Source of the DNA: Salvelinus alpinus
Lineage: Eukaryota; Chordata; Actinopteri; Salmoniformes; Salmonidae
Length of the DNA stretch: 64,000 nucleotides
Assembly (NCBI RefSeq): GCF_045679555.1
Contig: NC_092096.1
Location: 31,639,624-31,703,623, forward strand
Direction: 5' to 3'
The notes beneath the pieces were generated by a model. The model was not told where the DNA came from, did no database searches, and worked only from the letters and a program-made list of their open reading frames with translations. Shown here in pieces: positions 11,293 to 23,617 of the stretch; positions within the stretch are counted from its first letter, which is position 1; each line of letters begins with the position of its first letter. The translations under genes and the position numbers were made by a program.

Positions 11293-14200
11293 CAAATCAA
11301 ATCAAATCAAATCCAATTTTATTTGTCACATACACATGGTTAGCAGATGTTAATGAGAGTGTAGCGAAATGCTTGTGCTTCTAGTTCCGACAATGCAGTA
11401 ATAACCAACAAGTAATCTAACCTAACAATTCCACAACTACTACCTTATATACACAAGTGTAAAGGGATAAAGAATATGTACATAAAGATACATGAATGAG
11501 TGATGGTACAGAACGGCATAGGCAAGATGCAGTAGATGGTATAGTGTACAGTCTATACATATGAGATGAGTAATGTAGGGTATGTAAACATAAAGTGGCA
11601 TAGTTTAAAGTGGCTAGTGATACATGTATTACATAAAGATGGCAAGATGCAGTGGATGATATACAGTACAGTATATACATATACATATGAGATGAGTAAT
11701 GTAGGGTATGTAAACATTATATTAAGTGGCATTGTTTAAAGTGGCTAGTGATACATTTTTACATAATTTCCATCAATTCCCATTATTAAAGTGGCTGGAG
11801 TTGAGTCAGTATGTTGGCAGCGGCCACTAAATGTTAGTGGTGGCTGTTTAACAGTCTGATGGCCTTGAGATAGAAGCTGTTTTTCAGTCTCTCGGTCCCT
11901 GCTTTGATGCACCTGTACTGACCTCGCCTTCTGGATGATAGCGGGGTGACCAGGCAGTGGCTCGGGTGGTTGTTGTCCTTGATGATCTTTATGGCCTTCC
12001 TGTGACATCGGGTGGTGTAGGTGTCCTGGAGGGCAGGTAGTTTGCCCCCGGTGATGCGTTGTGCAGACTTCACTACCCTCTGGAGAGCCTTACGGTTGTG
12101 GGCGGAGCAGTTGTCGTACCAGGCGGTGATACAGCCCGACAGGATGCTCTCGATTGTGCATCTGTAGAAGTTTGTGAGTGCTTTTGGTGACAAGCCGAAT
12201 TTCTTCAGCCTCCTGAGGTTGAAGAGGCGCTACTGCGCCTTCTTCACAACGCTGTCTGTGTGGGTGGACCAATTCAGTTTGTCCGTGATGTGTACACCGA
12301 GGAACTTAAAACTTTCCACCTTCTCCACTACTGTCCCATCGATGTGGATAGGGGGGTGCTCCCTCTGCTGTTTCCTGAAGTCCACAATCATCTCCTTTGT
12401 TTTGTTGACGTTGAGTATGAGGTTATTTTCCTGACACCACACTCCGAGGGCCCTCACCTCCTCCCTGTAGGCCGTCTCGTCGTTGTTGGTAATCAAGCCT
12501 ACCACTGTAGTGTCGTCCGCAAACTTGATGATTGAGTTGGAGGCCTGCATGGCCACGCAGTCGTGGGTGAACAGGGAGTACAGGAGAGGGCTCAGAACGC
12601 ACCCTTGTGGGGCCCCGGTGTTGAGGATCAGCGGGGTGGAGATGTTGTTACCTACCCTCACCACCTGGGGGCGGCCCGTCAGGAAGTCCAGGACCCAGTT
12701 GCACAGGGCGGGGTCGAGACCCAGGGTCTCGAGCTTGATGATGAGTTTGGAGGGTACTATGGTGTTAAATGCTGAGCTGTAGTCGATGAACAGCATTCTC
12801 ACATAGGTATTCCTCTTGTCCAGATGGGTTAGGGCAGTGTGCAGTGTGGTTGCGATTGCGTCGTCTGTGGACCTATTGGGTCGGTAAGCAAATTGGAGTG
12901 GGTCTAGGGTGTCAGGTAGGGTGGAGGTGATATGGTCCTTGACTAGTCTCTCAAGGCACTTCATGATGACGGAAGTGAGTGCTACAGGGCGGTAGTCGTT
13001 TAGCTCAGTTACCTTAGCTTTCTTGGGAACAGGAACAATGGTGGCCCTCTTGAAGCATGTGGGAACAGCAGACTGGGATAAGGATTGATTGAATATGTCC
13101 TTAAACACACCAGCCAGTTGGTCTGCGCATGCTCTGAGGACGCAGCTGGGAATGCCGTCTGGGCCTGCAGCCTTGCGAGGGTTAACACGTTTAAATGTTT
13201 TACTCACCTCGGCTGCAGTGAAGGAGAGCCCGCAGGTTTTGGTAGCGGGCCGTGTCAGTGGCACAGTATTGTCCTCAAAGCGAGCAAAAAAGTTATTTAG
13301 TCTGTCTGGGAGCAAGACATCCTGGTCCGCGACGGGGCTGGTTTTCTTTTTGTAATCCGTGATTGACTGTAGACCCTGCCACATACCTCTTGTGTCTGAG
13401 CTGTTGAATTGCGACTCTACTTTGTCTCTATACTGGGACTTAGCTTGTTTGATTGCCTTGCGGAGGGAATAGCTACACTGTTTGTATTCGGTCACGTTTC
13501 AGGTCACCTTGCCCTGGTTAAAAGCAGTGGTTCGCGCTTTCAGTTTCACGCGACTGCTGCCATCAATCCACGGTTTCTGGTTTGGGAATGTTTTAATCGT
13601 TGCTGTGGGTACGACATCGTCAATGCACTTTCTAATGAACTCGCTCACCGAATCAGCGTATTCGTCAATGTTGTTGTTGGACGCAATGCGGAACATATCC
13701 CAATCCACGTGATCGAAGCAGTCTTGAAGCGTGGAATCAGATTGGTCGGACCAGCGTTGAACAGACCTGAGCGTGGGAGCTTGCTGTTTTAGTTTCTGTT
13801 TGTAGGCTGGAAGCAACAAAATGGAGTCGTGGTCAGCTTTTCCGAAAGGAGGGCGGGGGAGGGCCTTATATGCGTCGCGGAAGTTAGTATAACAATGATC
13901 CAAGGTTTTACCAGCCCTGGTAGCACAATCGATATGCTGATAGAATTTAGGGAGTTCTGTTTTCAGATTAGCCTTGTTAAAATCCCCAGCTACGATGAAT
14001 GCAGCCTCAGGGTGTGTGGTTTCCAGTTTACAAAGAGTCAGATAAAGTTCGTTCAGGGCCATCGATGTGTTTGCTTGGGGGGGAATATATACGGCTGTGA
14101 TTATAATCGAAGAGAATTCCCTTGGTAGATAATGCGGTCGAGATTTGATTGTGAGGAATTCTAAATGTGGTGAACAGAATGACTTGAGTTCCTGTATGTT

Positions 14201-14797
14201 GTTATGATCACACCACGTCTCGTTGATCATAAGGCATACACCCCCGCCCCTCTTCTTACCAGAAAGATGTTTGTTTCTGTCGGCGCGATGCGTGAAGAAA
14301 CCAGCTGGCTGCACCGACTCCGTTAGCGTCTCTCGAGTGAGCCATGTTTCCGTGAAGCAAAGAACGTAAAAATCCCTGATGTCTCTCTGGAATGTTACCC
14401 TTGCTCGGATTTCATCAACCTTATTGTCAAGAGACTGGACATTGGCGAGTAGTATGCTAGGGAGTGGAGCGCGATGTGCCCGTCTCCGAAGCCTGACCAG
14501 GAGACCGCTTCGTTTGCCCCTTTTACGGCGTCGTTGTTTAGGGTCACCGGCTGGGATCAGATCCATTGTATTGGGTGGAAGGCAAAACACAGGATCCGCT
14601 TTGGGAGAGTCATATTCCTGGTTGTAACGATGGTGAGTTGACGTTGCTCTTATATTCAGTAGTTCCTCCCGACTGTATGTAATGAAACCTAAGATTACCT
14701 GGGGTACCAATGTAAGGAATAACACATAAAAAAATAAAATACTGCATAGTTTCCTAGGAACGCGAAGCGAGGCGGCCATCTCGGTCGGCGCCGGTAT
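11293..14797 (-). mobile_element. Full-length Rex1-like LINE (3.5 kb)
   Basis: The 3' end on the plus strand is a run of caaat repeats next to host sequence ending ggcttct. The 5' end lies at 14797 next to gatatt. The empty site ggcttct-gatatt is preserved at 18181-18192. The single long coding frame, short 5' leader (about 18 bp) and simple-repeat tail fit Rex1-type LINEs of the CR1/L2 group. The RT contains FIDYSSAFNT, the motif typical of fish Rex1. Confidence 0.92.
11834..14779 (-). pseudogene. Rex1-like endonuclease/reverse transcriptase, two nonsense codons
   Basis: One frame runs from ATG (14779) to 11834, about 982 codons, broken only by an in-frame TGA at 13501-13499 and an in-frame TAG at 12232-12230. 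There is no net frameshift. The N-terminal APE endonuclease shows LANVQSLDNKVDEI, CFTETWL, ITAVYIPPQ, VAGDFNKANL and FGKADHDSILLLP. The RT follows with AAGPDGIPSCVLR, DYRPVALTS, FAYRPNRSTDDAI, FIDYSSAFNTI, GAPQGCVLSPLLYSLF and the catalytic FADDTTVVG. The C-terminal LINE domain contains FYRCTIESIL and HPSHCLVTPL. No ORF1 is present, as usual for Rex1. It would nick target DNA and copy its own RNA if intact. Confidence 0.92.
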
Positions 14798-15250
14798 GAT
14801 ATTGTTTCTATGACAACTACTACCCTAACTCATAGAATTGTTCTAAAATAGTAATAACATGGTCCATTAAGCAATTTCATTCTCTATTTTAAGACACCTG
14901 GGGCATCAGTGTAAAAATTATGTGGCACATTCATTGGATTAAGACAGATCGATTGCAATTAGGAGGACTTTTTTCTAATGTCTGAGCCCCACATCTTGTT
15001 CCTGATTGACAGATCCGGCAGTCCGTAACCTGCTCATGACAATTAATAATTCTAAATGATCAGATTAATTTTCACCATATGAGGACTTTTAGTGGGCTGA
15101 AATGTTTGTAACTTTAATTTAAAATGTGATGATTTAATATTTTGACTTCCGTGACTTCCGTGGGGTTACTTATGTACGTACACTGAACAAAAATATAAAC
15201 GCAACATGTAAAGTGTTGGTCCCATGTTTCATGAGCTGAAATAAAAGATC
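14798..15250. repeat. Duplicated flank, copy 2, with a Tc1 left-end stub
   Basis: This matches 447-904. From about 15180 it enters the left end of the same Tc1-like element, which breaks off at about 15250. It then joins aaaagggcatctgatccaac, the sequence found at about 2150. A deletion removed the Tc1 body and the SANT scrap in this copy. Confidence 0.8.
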
Positions 15251-16303
15251 AAGGAAATTAAAAGGGCATCTGTTAAAAGGGCATCTGATCCAACAAATAC
15301 TCTGCAATCATTTATACAACTGAATGATCCTGTTATAATGTAGCTCCAATACCAGTGAGAATAATTAGTGATATTAGATAATAAACCTCTAAGATCTGCT
15401 CTCAGAACTCACACTGCTAAACAGTTACTTTCCATAACATACGTATTTATCATGTTTAATTCCTAATATGACTTTATTAAATTAGATGTTTTTGCTATGG
15501 TTTATAGCAATGTGTATTCTACACTGCATTATATTTCCCCAGGTCTTTTCTACCTCCAAACCCTGAGGACAGGGTGAACATCTGGTGACAGTTCTGCTCT
15601 ATTCTGGGACAAGCAGAACCACCCAGCCCTGTCTATGTAAATCTCAGTTTTACTCCCACAGCGACCAGTCTAGCAGTTGAACAGTTTTACTGCCTGAAAT
15701 ACCCTGGACTGGGCCAGAAGTGAGGGGGTCGACTGGTTTTAACCTCTATGGTGGATTCAGGGGGGGGGACATTACAGATATGCCACCATGTAATTAATGA
15801 CAGATAACATGGATATTATACTTTATGATAACAGTGTATGTCTCTACATAAATGTGTCTCATGTTTGAGCCCAGCATCATGTCTCATTCACAGATCTAAC
15901 AGCTCATGAAAAGGGTTAATACATGCTAGATGATCACATCAATAACTGGTGGTAAAGTGCATGTAGGGAATTGGTTTGGGGGGCTGATACTTTTCTTTTT
16001 ACTTCTGTAGATCTTACTCTACATCTGGACTGGTATTATCGTCTAAAACTACATACACTTATACACTTTCAGTTCATGACCAATATAACAAGTTACAGCG
16101 ATGATGATGATAATAATGATGATGATGATGACGATGAGGAGGGCGATGATGACGACGTTGGAAAACGTGTGAATTGTATGATACTGTTTTCAAAGTTGAC
16201 CTCCTCTACTGATCAGTGTTTCATGTCACTGTCTCTTCCCCCTCAGCACCTGCAGTAGGTCCCAGCTGTAGCAGTACAGTCACTGTGCAGTCTGACTGAG
16301 GGA
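15251..16303. repeat. IgL inter-segment background downstream of V1
   Basis: Conserved block gtgacagttctgctctattc at about 15588 and GAT/GAC microsatellite at about 16099-16160. The plus-strand acidic frame across the microsatellite is a repeat artefact. No gene is visible. Confidence 0.75.
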
Positions 16304-16331
16304 GGTTTTTGTACAGCTCTGTATCACTGTG
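16304..16331 (-). promoter_or_regulatory. V1 recombination signal (12-RSS)
   Basis: On the plus strand: nonamer ggtttttgt 16304-16312, 12-bp spacer, heptamer cactgtg 16325-16331, directly abutting the V1 coding end. Both motifs match the consensus. Target of RAG1/RAG2. Confidence 0.93.
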
Positions 16332-16844
16332 TGAACACCCAGACACTGTTGGGGTAGTGTAAACTCTGACAGTAGTAATCTCCTGCATCTTCAGCCTGGA
16401 CTCCACTGATGGTCAGAGTGAAGTCACTCCCAGATCCACTGCCACTGAATCTAGATGGAGTCCCAGACTGAAGGGTTTTAGACCAGTATATTAGGAGTTT
16501 AGGAGCTCCTCCAGGTTTCTGTTGATACCAGTGCAAATGGTGTCCATTGCCGTCACTGTATACAGCACTGCTGGTCTTACAGCTGAGACTGACTGAGTGA
16601 CCAACTGAAACAGATTTCACTGCAGGGGTCTGAGTCACAGTGACCTGGCCTCTGGACTCTGAAACAGAGATTGCATATAGAATTAACATTACATTATTTG
16701 TTCAATTGTCCATATAGCATATTCACTAAAACTGTTATAAGGTTATATAGCCTAATATTGCAATTTTCCAGATAGTTTTCTGTAAATGATATTACCTTGG
16801 AGACAGAGGGCAACAATCCAGATGAAGATGGTGATACAAGTCAT
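16332..16844 (-). CDS. Immunoglobulin light-chain V segment V1, intact
   Basis: The leader exon 16796-16844 encodes [16 protein letters not shown], a hydrophobic signal peptide, and ends at a GT donor. The V exon 16332-16658 begins after a CAG acceptor. It encodes [18 protein letters not shown], then the first cysteine (SLSCKTS), the conserved [25 protein letters not shown], and DAGDYYC with the second cysteine. All hallmark residues of a kappa-like VL are present with no stop. It forms the variable half of a light chain after joining to J. The gene is opposite to J and C, so joining to J2 would invert the DNA between them. The family is teleost L1/L3; which of the two I cannot settle. Transcription is not shown. 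Confidence 0.93.
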
Positions 16845-16852
16845 GGTTGTTG

Positions 16853-18186
16853 TGGGTTCTGTTGTCATGAAGGACAGCTCTGTCATGAAGTGTTAAACTC
16901 ACAAGGCTATAAACACTACCAGAGCACTGAAGCATGTGCTGGCTATGCAAAGTGTTCTATATGGAAATAGTCCAACTTGTAAATAGTCTTCTTGGACAGT
17001 CAGACTGATGTGATGTAGAGACATGATAGCTTAGTAATCACATAATTCTTTTATGTTTTAAGTGCTGAATGGGGACTAATACATGATTATTATTATAGAC
17101 ATCGACAAATGGAGCATATTGTTATTACTGTCATTCGACCAGATAAAGCAGATACTATGTCTCCCTCCAGTGGTCAGGCTCAGTAACTGCAGGCTGTATG
17201 TGGACTGATGCTGCTGACTGACTCTGATCCAAAGGGGAGATCTCCAGAGCTCTGACGTCTCCAGTCTCCTGCTTCACCTGCTGCTCTCTGGAACTACCAC
17301 AGTGGTGTGAGGGAGGATGTCTGGGTAATGTTCAGGAGCTTTATTGTATGTGTTTGAATCATGTTGATTGGATTCTAGCTATTCAAAACACAGGACATCT
17401 TTAGGGGTTTGGATCAATGCACATCATCTCTATTCAGATTGGTTGAAAGTTTTCCTTGAGTTACTCAACAGAGTCAACATGTAGTTAATAGTCAGGAGAA
17501 ACATTTAGTGATCAGTTATGGTGTAAGGCCTTCTAGACATAGCTCTAGTTTGACTCTATTGTTGTTCAGCTCTACTACACACTGTGTCATTGTCAAATAT
17601 ATCCACACGAGTTACTTTATTCATGATTCCTGTGATCACTGTCTAATGAAGGCAGCACATTTCATACACATTTTGATTAAAAGGGCACCGAACCTAAGAT
17701 CTGCTCTCAGAACTCACACTGCTAAACAGTACATTTCCATAACTTATTTATTTAAAATGTTTATTTACTAATATGATTTTATTCAATTGTTTCTGCTATG
17801 GTTTTTAACCATGTGTGGTCTACACTGTAGCTTCCCTGGGTTTTCTCTACCTTCAACCCCCTGAGGACAGGCTGAACATCTGGTGACAGTGCTGCTCTAT
17901 TCTGGGACAAGCAGAACCACAGCAAATCTCAGTTTCACTCCCACAACTCCAAATGATAACACAGCCATAAAGTAAAGTTCCACAGCCACAAAGTCAAAAT
18001 TGCCTCGACAAATTAGCTTTTTGTTCTTAAATTTAAGGTTGGTTAGGTGGGGTTTAGTCAGAATTATGACTTTGTTGCTGTGTTAAGTAGTGACGACCCA
18101 GTTTCACTCTCTGAAATACCCTAGACTGGGACAGATGTGGAGAGAAGGGTTGGGCTGGTTTTAACTTCTATGGTTGATTGGCTTCT
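16853..18186. repeat. IgL background upstream of V1
   Basis: Homologous to 9960-11292. It ends with ggttgattggcttct, the exact bases that flank the 3' end of the LINE at 11292. A copy of the gtgacagtgctgctctattc block is near 17884. No gene is visible. Confidence 0.75.
16945..16952 (-). promoter_or_regulatory. Octamer-like V promoter element
   Basis: atgcaaag on the plus strand lies about 100 bp upstream of the V1 start codon, at the place where Ig V promoters carry the ATGCAAAT/ATTTGCAT octamer bound by Oct factors. One base differs from the consensus. V3 has the same variant and V2 has the perfect form. Confidence 0.55.
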
Positions 18187-18572
18187 GATATTTTTTTTAT
18201 GATAACTACTACCCTAACTCATAGAATTGTTCTAAAATAGTAATAACATGGTCCATTAAGCAATTTCATTCTCTATTTTAGGACACCTGGTGCATCAGTG
18301 TAAAAATTATGTGGCACATTCAGTGGATTAAGACAAATCGTTTGCAATTAGGAGGACTTTTTTCTAATGTCTGAGCCCCACATCTTGTTCCTGATTGACA
18401 GATCCGGCAGTCCGTAACCCGCTCATGACAATTAATAATTCTAAACGATCAGATTAATTTTCATCACACCATATGAGGACTTTTAGGGGGCTGAAATGTT
18501 TGTAACTTTGATTTAAAATGTGATGATTTAATATTTTGACTTCCGTGACTTCCGTGGGGTTACTTATGTACG
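18187..18572. repeat. Duplicated flank, copy 3, at the empty LINE site
   Basis: It is homologous to 447-827 and 14798-15179 but joined directly to ggcttct with no LINE. It is the pre-insertion arrangement of the Rex1 site. It ends at the TA of a Tc1-like element. Confidence 0.85.
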
Positions 18573-19603
18573 TACACTGAACACAAATATAAACGCAACA
18601 TGTAAAGTGTTGGTCCCATGTTTCATGAGCTGAAATAAAAGATCCCAGAAATTGTCCATAATTATGCACAAATAGCTAATTTCTCTTAAATTATGTGCAC
18701 AACTTTATTTACATCCCTGTTAGTGAGCATTTCTCCTTTACCAAGATAATCCATCCACCTGACAGGTGTGGCATATCAAGAAGATAACTAAACAGCATGA
18801 TTAATATACAGGTGCACCTTGTGCTGGGGACAATAAAAGGCCACTAAAATGTGCAGTTTGTCACACAATACAATGCCACAGATGTATCAAGTTGTGAGGG
18901 AGCGTCCACCAGAGCTGTTGCCAGAGAATTTAATGTTAATTTCTCTACCATAAGTCGTTTGAGAATTTGGCAGTACGTCCAACCAGCCTCACAACCGCAG
19001 ACCAAGTGTATGGCGTTGTGTGGGCGAGCAGTTTGCTGATGTCAACGTTGGTAACGGAGTGCCCCATGGTGGCAGTGGGGTTATGGTATGGGCAGGAATA
19101 CGGTATGGCCTGCATACTCGCCAGACATGTCACACATTGAGAATGTTTGGGATGCTCTGGATTGACATGTACAACAGCGTGTTCCAGTTCCCGTTTTGTC
19201 TCCATCTCTACATTTAAAGACTAAATCATGGACACTCTTTCTGACACTTGTGGCTGCTTCGTGTGACATTGTTGTATCTACCTTTTTTCTCTTTGTGCTG
19301 TTGTCTGTGCCTAACAACGTTTGTACCGTGTTTGTGCTGCTACCATGTTGTGCGGCTGCCATGTGTTGCTACCGTGTTGTTGTCATGTTGTGTTGTTACC
19401 ATGCTGTTTTGTCACTTGTTGCTGCCATGCTGTGTTGTCTTAGGTCTCTCTTTATGTAGTGTTGTAGTGTCTCGCTTGTCGTGGTGTTTTTTGTCCTATA
19501 TAGATTTTTCTAAATTCCAGCTCCTGCAGGAGGCCTTTTGCCTCTTGGTAGGCTGTCATTTTAAATAAGAATTTGCTGTTAACTGACATGCCTAGTTAAA
19601 TAA

Positions 19604-20164
19604 TGTCACGATCTTTCAAGATCGAACCCAGAAGCAGACCAGGACAAGGAGCGTAGGAAGAAGGTGAGTATTTATTTACAATTAAATGTGAAAAAGGTAG
19701 ATATATCCAGATGGCGTAGCGGGCAGCGGTGGTGAATAGATGAGGGGAAATAGGTGAATCCAATGTAGTAGTAGAATCCTCTGTCAACCAGGCGGGAATG
19801 GAGTGAATGATCCAGGTGAGTAACTGAAGGCAAAACAAACGGAGGTAAGTTCAAGGCAAGCAATACGTAAATGAAAACAACAAAACAAATACTATCCAAC
19901 TGGAGTCTGGTACTCAGGCACAACCTACTGTTCATGGCTAACGATCCGGCAGGGAATGGAAGTCAGGTCAGAGCTTTTGAAGGGAAGAGATGATGATCAG
20001 GACAGGTGTGCAGATTACTGATGGGAAACAGGTGCGGGTGAACATCAATCTCCCAACGAGCTAATTCGCCCGGCAACCAGACAGGATGCGTTCCAGGACA
20101 CCTGAAACACACTCCAGGACAGACACACAGGCAAACCCAGACTCAGGAAGCGGGATTCGTGACA
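19604..20164 (-). repeat. 3' LTR of the young gypsy element
   Basis: 561 bp, same length as the 5' LTR and nearly identical. The pol frame ends just inside it (20143). Confidence 0.93.
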
Positions 20165-23100
20165 GTACCCCCCCTCCGACGAACGCCACCGGGCGGACTA
20201 CCTGGAGCGCCAGGATGGAGGCGGTAGAAGTCACGAAGCAGGTCGTCATCCAGGATCTGACGCCGAGGAATCCAACTCCTCTCCTCTGGACCATATCCTT
20301 CCCAATCCACTAGATACTGGTACCCTCGACCCCGCCGTCTGGAGTCCATGATGCGGCGCACCGTGTAGACCGGACCACCTCCGATCATCCGAGGAGGAGG
20401 AGGACGAGGAGGAGGAGGCAACAGAGGACTGAGGTGAACCGGCTTGAGACAGGAGACATGAAAAGTGGGATGCACTCTAAGTGTTGCAGGTAACTTGAGT
20501 CGAACCACAACAGGATTAATGATTCTCTCCACTACAAACGGACCAATGAACTTCGGTGACAACTTCCTTGACTCCGTCCGTAGAGGAAGATCCCGTGTAG
20601 CCAACCAAACCTTATCTCCAACCGTATAAGCTGGGGCAGGAATACGGCGACGATTCGCCTGGATCTGATACCGGTCAGAAACTCTAAGGAGAGCCTTCCT
20701 GGCCCGATGCCAGGTCCGGTGGCAACGACGAATGTGGGTCTGGACAGAGGGAACCGAGAGATCCCTTTCCTGAGAAGAAAACAAAGGAGGTTGGTATCCG
20801 TAAAGGCATTGGAAGGGGGACATCCCAGTGGCAGATGAAGGAAGAGTATTATGGGCATACTCAACCCAGGGTAATTGAGATGACCAAGAGGTAGGATCAG
20901 AGGAGACAAGACAACGCAGCGTGGACTCCATCTTCTGGTTGGCTCTCTCCGCCTGACCATTTGATTGTGGGTGAAATCCCGAAGTGAGACTGACTGTAGC
21001 TCCAATGGCCAAACAGAAGGATTTCCAGACAGCAGAGGTAAACTGAGGACCACGGTCAGAAACAATGTCACTGGGCAATCCGTGAACCCTGAAAACCTCC
21101 CTGACCAGGATCTCGGACGTCTCCGTAGCCGATGGAAGCTTGGAGAGAGGAACAAAATGAGCAAACTTGCTGAATCTGTCCACAATGGTCAGAATGACCG
21201 TGTTCCCAACAGAAGGGGGCAATCCCGTGACAAAATCCAGGGCCAGATGCGACCAAGGTCGCCGAGGAATAGGTAGGGGGTGAAGAAGCCCAGAGCTGGG
21301 CCGATTGGTACTTTTGTTCTGGGCACAAACAGGACATGCGGCAACAAACCTCCGGGTATCTTCTCCCATGGCAGGCCACCAAAAACGTCTGCGCAGTAGT
21401 GCCATAGTCCGAGCAACGCCAGGGTGACAAGCTATCTTGCTGGCGTGGGACCACTGAAGGACAGCAGAACGGACCGACTCGGGTACGAACAACCGACCGG
21501 GTGGACCGTTACCGGGGCCGGGCTGCGTCCGAAGGGCCGCCATCACATCCTCCTCTATCCTCCATGTAACGGCTCCCACGACAACATTCTGGGGAAGAAT
21601 CGTCTCAGTCTTGACCCCACTCTCCTCCGTCTTAGAGAACATCCGGGACAGGGCGTCCGCCTTCCCGTTCTTCGACCCAGGTCGGAACGTCAGGGAAAAA
21701 TTGAAACGTCCAAAAAACAAAGCCCACCTGGCCTGACGGGCGTTGAGACGTTTAGCCGATTGCACGTAAGCCAGATTCTTGTGGTCAGTCCAGACCACAA
21801 ACGGTTGCTCCGCTCCCTCCAACCAGTGACGCCACTCCTCCAAGGCAAGCTTCACAGCGAGAAGCTCCCGGTTACCCACATCGTAGTTTCTTTCAGCTGG
21901 AGAAAGACGACAAGAGTAGAAAGCGCAGGGATGGAGTTTACCGTCAGTGGAGCTACGCTGGGACAGGATGGCGCCCACACCCACATCAGAAGCATCCACT
22001 TCCACAACGAACTGACAGGAAGTGTCAGGTTGAGAGAGAATCGGGGCGTTGGTGAATCGGCTCTTCAAGTCCAGAAATGCTCGGTCTGCCTCAGGAGTCC
22101 AACAGAACTTTCTGGTGCAAGACGTCAGGGCAGTTAAAGGTGCAGCCACCCGGCTGTAGTCACGGATAAACCTCCGATAAAAATTCGCAAACCCCAGGAA
22201 TCTCTGGAGCTGCAATCTTGTACCGGGCTGGACCCAATCCCGAACCGCCCGAACCTTCTCTTGGTCCATCTTGATCTCTCCCCTGGATATGATGTACCCG
22301 AGGAAGGACGTTGTGTGGGCGTGAAAATCACACTTCTCAGCCTTCACGAACAGACGGTTCTCCAATAACCGCTGCAGGACCTGCTTGACATGCAGAACGT
22401 GGCTAGAAAGCTCCTTTGAGAAGATGAGGATATCATCCAGGTAAACGAACACAAAAATACCAATCATATCTCTCAGAACGTCATTCACCATACTTTGGAA
22501 CACAGCCGGAGCGTTGGTCAGTCCAAACGGCATCACCTGGTACTCAAAATGTCCCATCGGAGTATTGAACCCAGTCAACCACTCGTCCCCCTCCTTGATC
22601 CGAACCAAATGATAAGCATTACGTAAATCAAGCTTCGTAAAAACCGTAGCACCCTGTAAGGAATCGAAAGCCGAGCTCATCAAGGGCAGGGGATACTTGT
22701 TCTTAACCGTAATATCATTCAAACCCCGATAATCAATACACGGTCGAAGAGAGCCATCCTTCTTGTTCACAAAAAAAAATCCTGCTCCCAAAGGTGATGA
22801 CGATGGCCGAATGAGACCTGTAGCTAGAGACTCCTTGATGTAGGTCTCCAAGGCCTCACGTTCCGGTCGAGAGATACTGTATAACCGTCCCTTGGGAAAG
22901 GCAGATCCAGGAAACAGATTAATCGCACAATCATAAGGTCGGTGGGGAGGAAGGGACAGAGCCTTCTGTTTACTGAATACCTCACCCAACTCGTGATATG
23001 TTTCTGGAACCAGGGACAAATCAGGAGGAGCAGAGTCACTGACCTGACTGGAAACAGCAGGAGAACAGGCAGTCCTAAGGCAGTTAGCATGACACTCAAT

Positions 23101-23541
23101 GCTCCAACTAGTTACCTTCCCTGTCACCCAATCAAACGAGGGATTGTGTTCCTTCAGCCAGGGGTAACCAAGAACCAGAGGAACATGGGGCGAGGACAAA
23201 ATGAAGAAAGAGATAAACTCTGAATGATTTCCCGACACCAACATCTTAACCGGTTCAGTCCTCATAGTGATCCGTGCCAGACTACTGCCGTTCAGAGTGG
23301 TTGCTTCAATGGCTTCCGGCAATTGCTCCTTGGAAAGCCCCAGCTGTTCCACCAAGTCGGCATCCATAAAGCTGCCATCGGCACCTGAATCGATAAAAGC
23401 GTTCATGTCAAAACTCTGATCCTTATTCATAAGGGTTGCAGGAAAACGGGGTCTGACAAGATCCTTGAGAGATTGAAACTGGCTCGCTAAAATTCCTCCC
23501 AAAACTAGCGAGCCGGGCAGTTTAACGGGCGCTGTGGACAA
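20143..23541 (-). CDS. Gypsy Pol polyprotein with chromodomain (about 1130 aa)
   Basis: The frame is uninterrupted. In order: an aspartic protease ([13 protein letters not shown], near residue 50); the reverse transcriptase ([38 protein letters not shown]); RNase H ([19 protein letters not shown]); the integrase zinc finger ([11 protein letters not shown]... CPVCAQNKS); the integrase core ([45 protein letters not shown]); and a C-terminal chromodomain ([19 protein letters not shown]). It copies and integrates element cDNA; the chromodomain would steer integration to chromatin. The pol frame is +1 relative to gag and -1 relative to the zinc knuckle. The true start is unclear because Pol is probably made as a fusion. 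Confidence 0.94.
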   Translation of the reverse strand: MSTAPVKLPGSLVLGGILASQFQSLKDLVRPRFPATLMNKDQSFDMNAFIDSGADGSFMDADLVEQLGLSKEQLPEAIEATTLNGSSLARITMRTEPVKMLVSGNHSEFISFFILSSPHVPLVLGYPWLKEHNPSFDWVTGKVTSWSIECHANCLRTACSPAVSSQVSDSAPPDLSLVPETYHELGEVFSKQKALSLPPHRPYDCAINLFPGSAFPKGRLYSISRPEREALETYIKESLATGLIRPSSSPLGAGFFFVNKKDGSLRPCIDYRGLNDITVKNKYPLPLMSSAFDSLQGATVFTKLDLRNAYHLVRIKEGDEWLTGFNTPMGHFEYQVMPFGLTNAPAVFQSMVNDVLRDMIGIFVFVYLDDILIFSKELSSHVLHVKQVLQRLLENRLFVKAEKCDFHAHTTSFLGYIISRGEIKMDQEKVRAVRDWVQPGTRLQLQRFLGFANFYRRFIRDYSRVAAPLTALTSCTRKFCWTPEADRAFLDLKSRFTNAPILSQPDTSCQFVVEVDASDVGVGAILSQRSSTDGKLHPCAFYSCRLSPAERNYDVGNRELLAVKLALEEWRHWLEGAEQPFVVWTDHKNLAYVQSAKRLNARQARWALFFGRFNFSLTFRPGSKNGKADALSRMFSKTEESGVKTETILPQNVVVGAVTWRIEEDVMAALRTQPGPGNGPPGRLFVPESVRSAVLQWSHASKIACHPGVARTMALLRRRFWWPAMGEDTRRFVAACPVCAQNKSTNRPSSGLLHPLPIPRRPWSHLALDFVTGLPPSVGNTVILTIVDRFSKFAHFVPLSKLPSATETSEILVREVFRVHGLPSDIVSDRGPQFTSAVWKSFCLAIGATVSLTSGFHPQSNGQAERANQKMESTLRCLVSSDPTSWSSQLPWVEYAHNTLPSSATGMSPFQCLYGYQPPLFSSQERDLSVPSVQTHIRRCHRTWHRARKALLRVSDRYQIQANRRRIPAPAYTVGDKVWLATRDLPLRTESRKLSPKFIGPFVVERIINPVVVRLKLPATLRVHPTFHVSCLKPVHLSPLLPPPPRPPPPRMIGGGPVYTVRRIMDSRRRGRGYQYLVDWEGYGPEERSWIPRRQILDDDLLRDFYRLHPGAPGSPPGGVRRRGGTVTNPAS

Positions 23542-23617
23542 GCGGAGATGTAATGTCCCGATCTACCACAGTAGAAACAGCTATTGGTCTCACGTCTACG
23601 TTGGCGCTCCTCCTTAG

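Noticed and set aside
15971..16258. Acidic DDDD-rich frame downstream of V1
   Set aside because: Produced by the GAT/GAC microsatellite; it is not conserved as coding between units.
16281..16287. A second cactgtg near the V1 signal, also present in other units
   Set aside because: It lies on the wrong side of the nonamer for an RSS, so it is not a usable heptamer.
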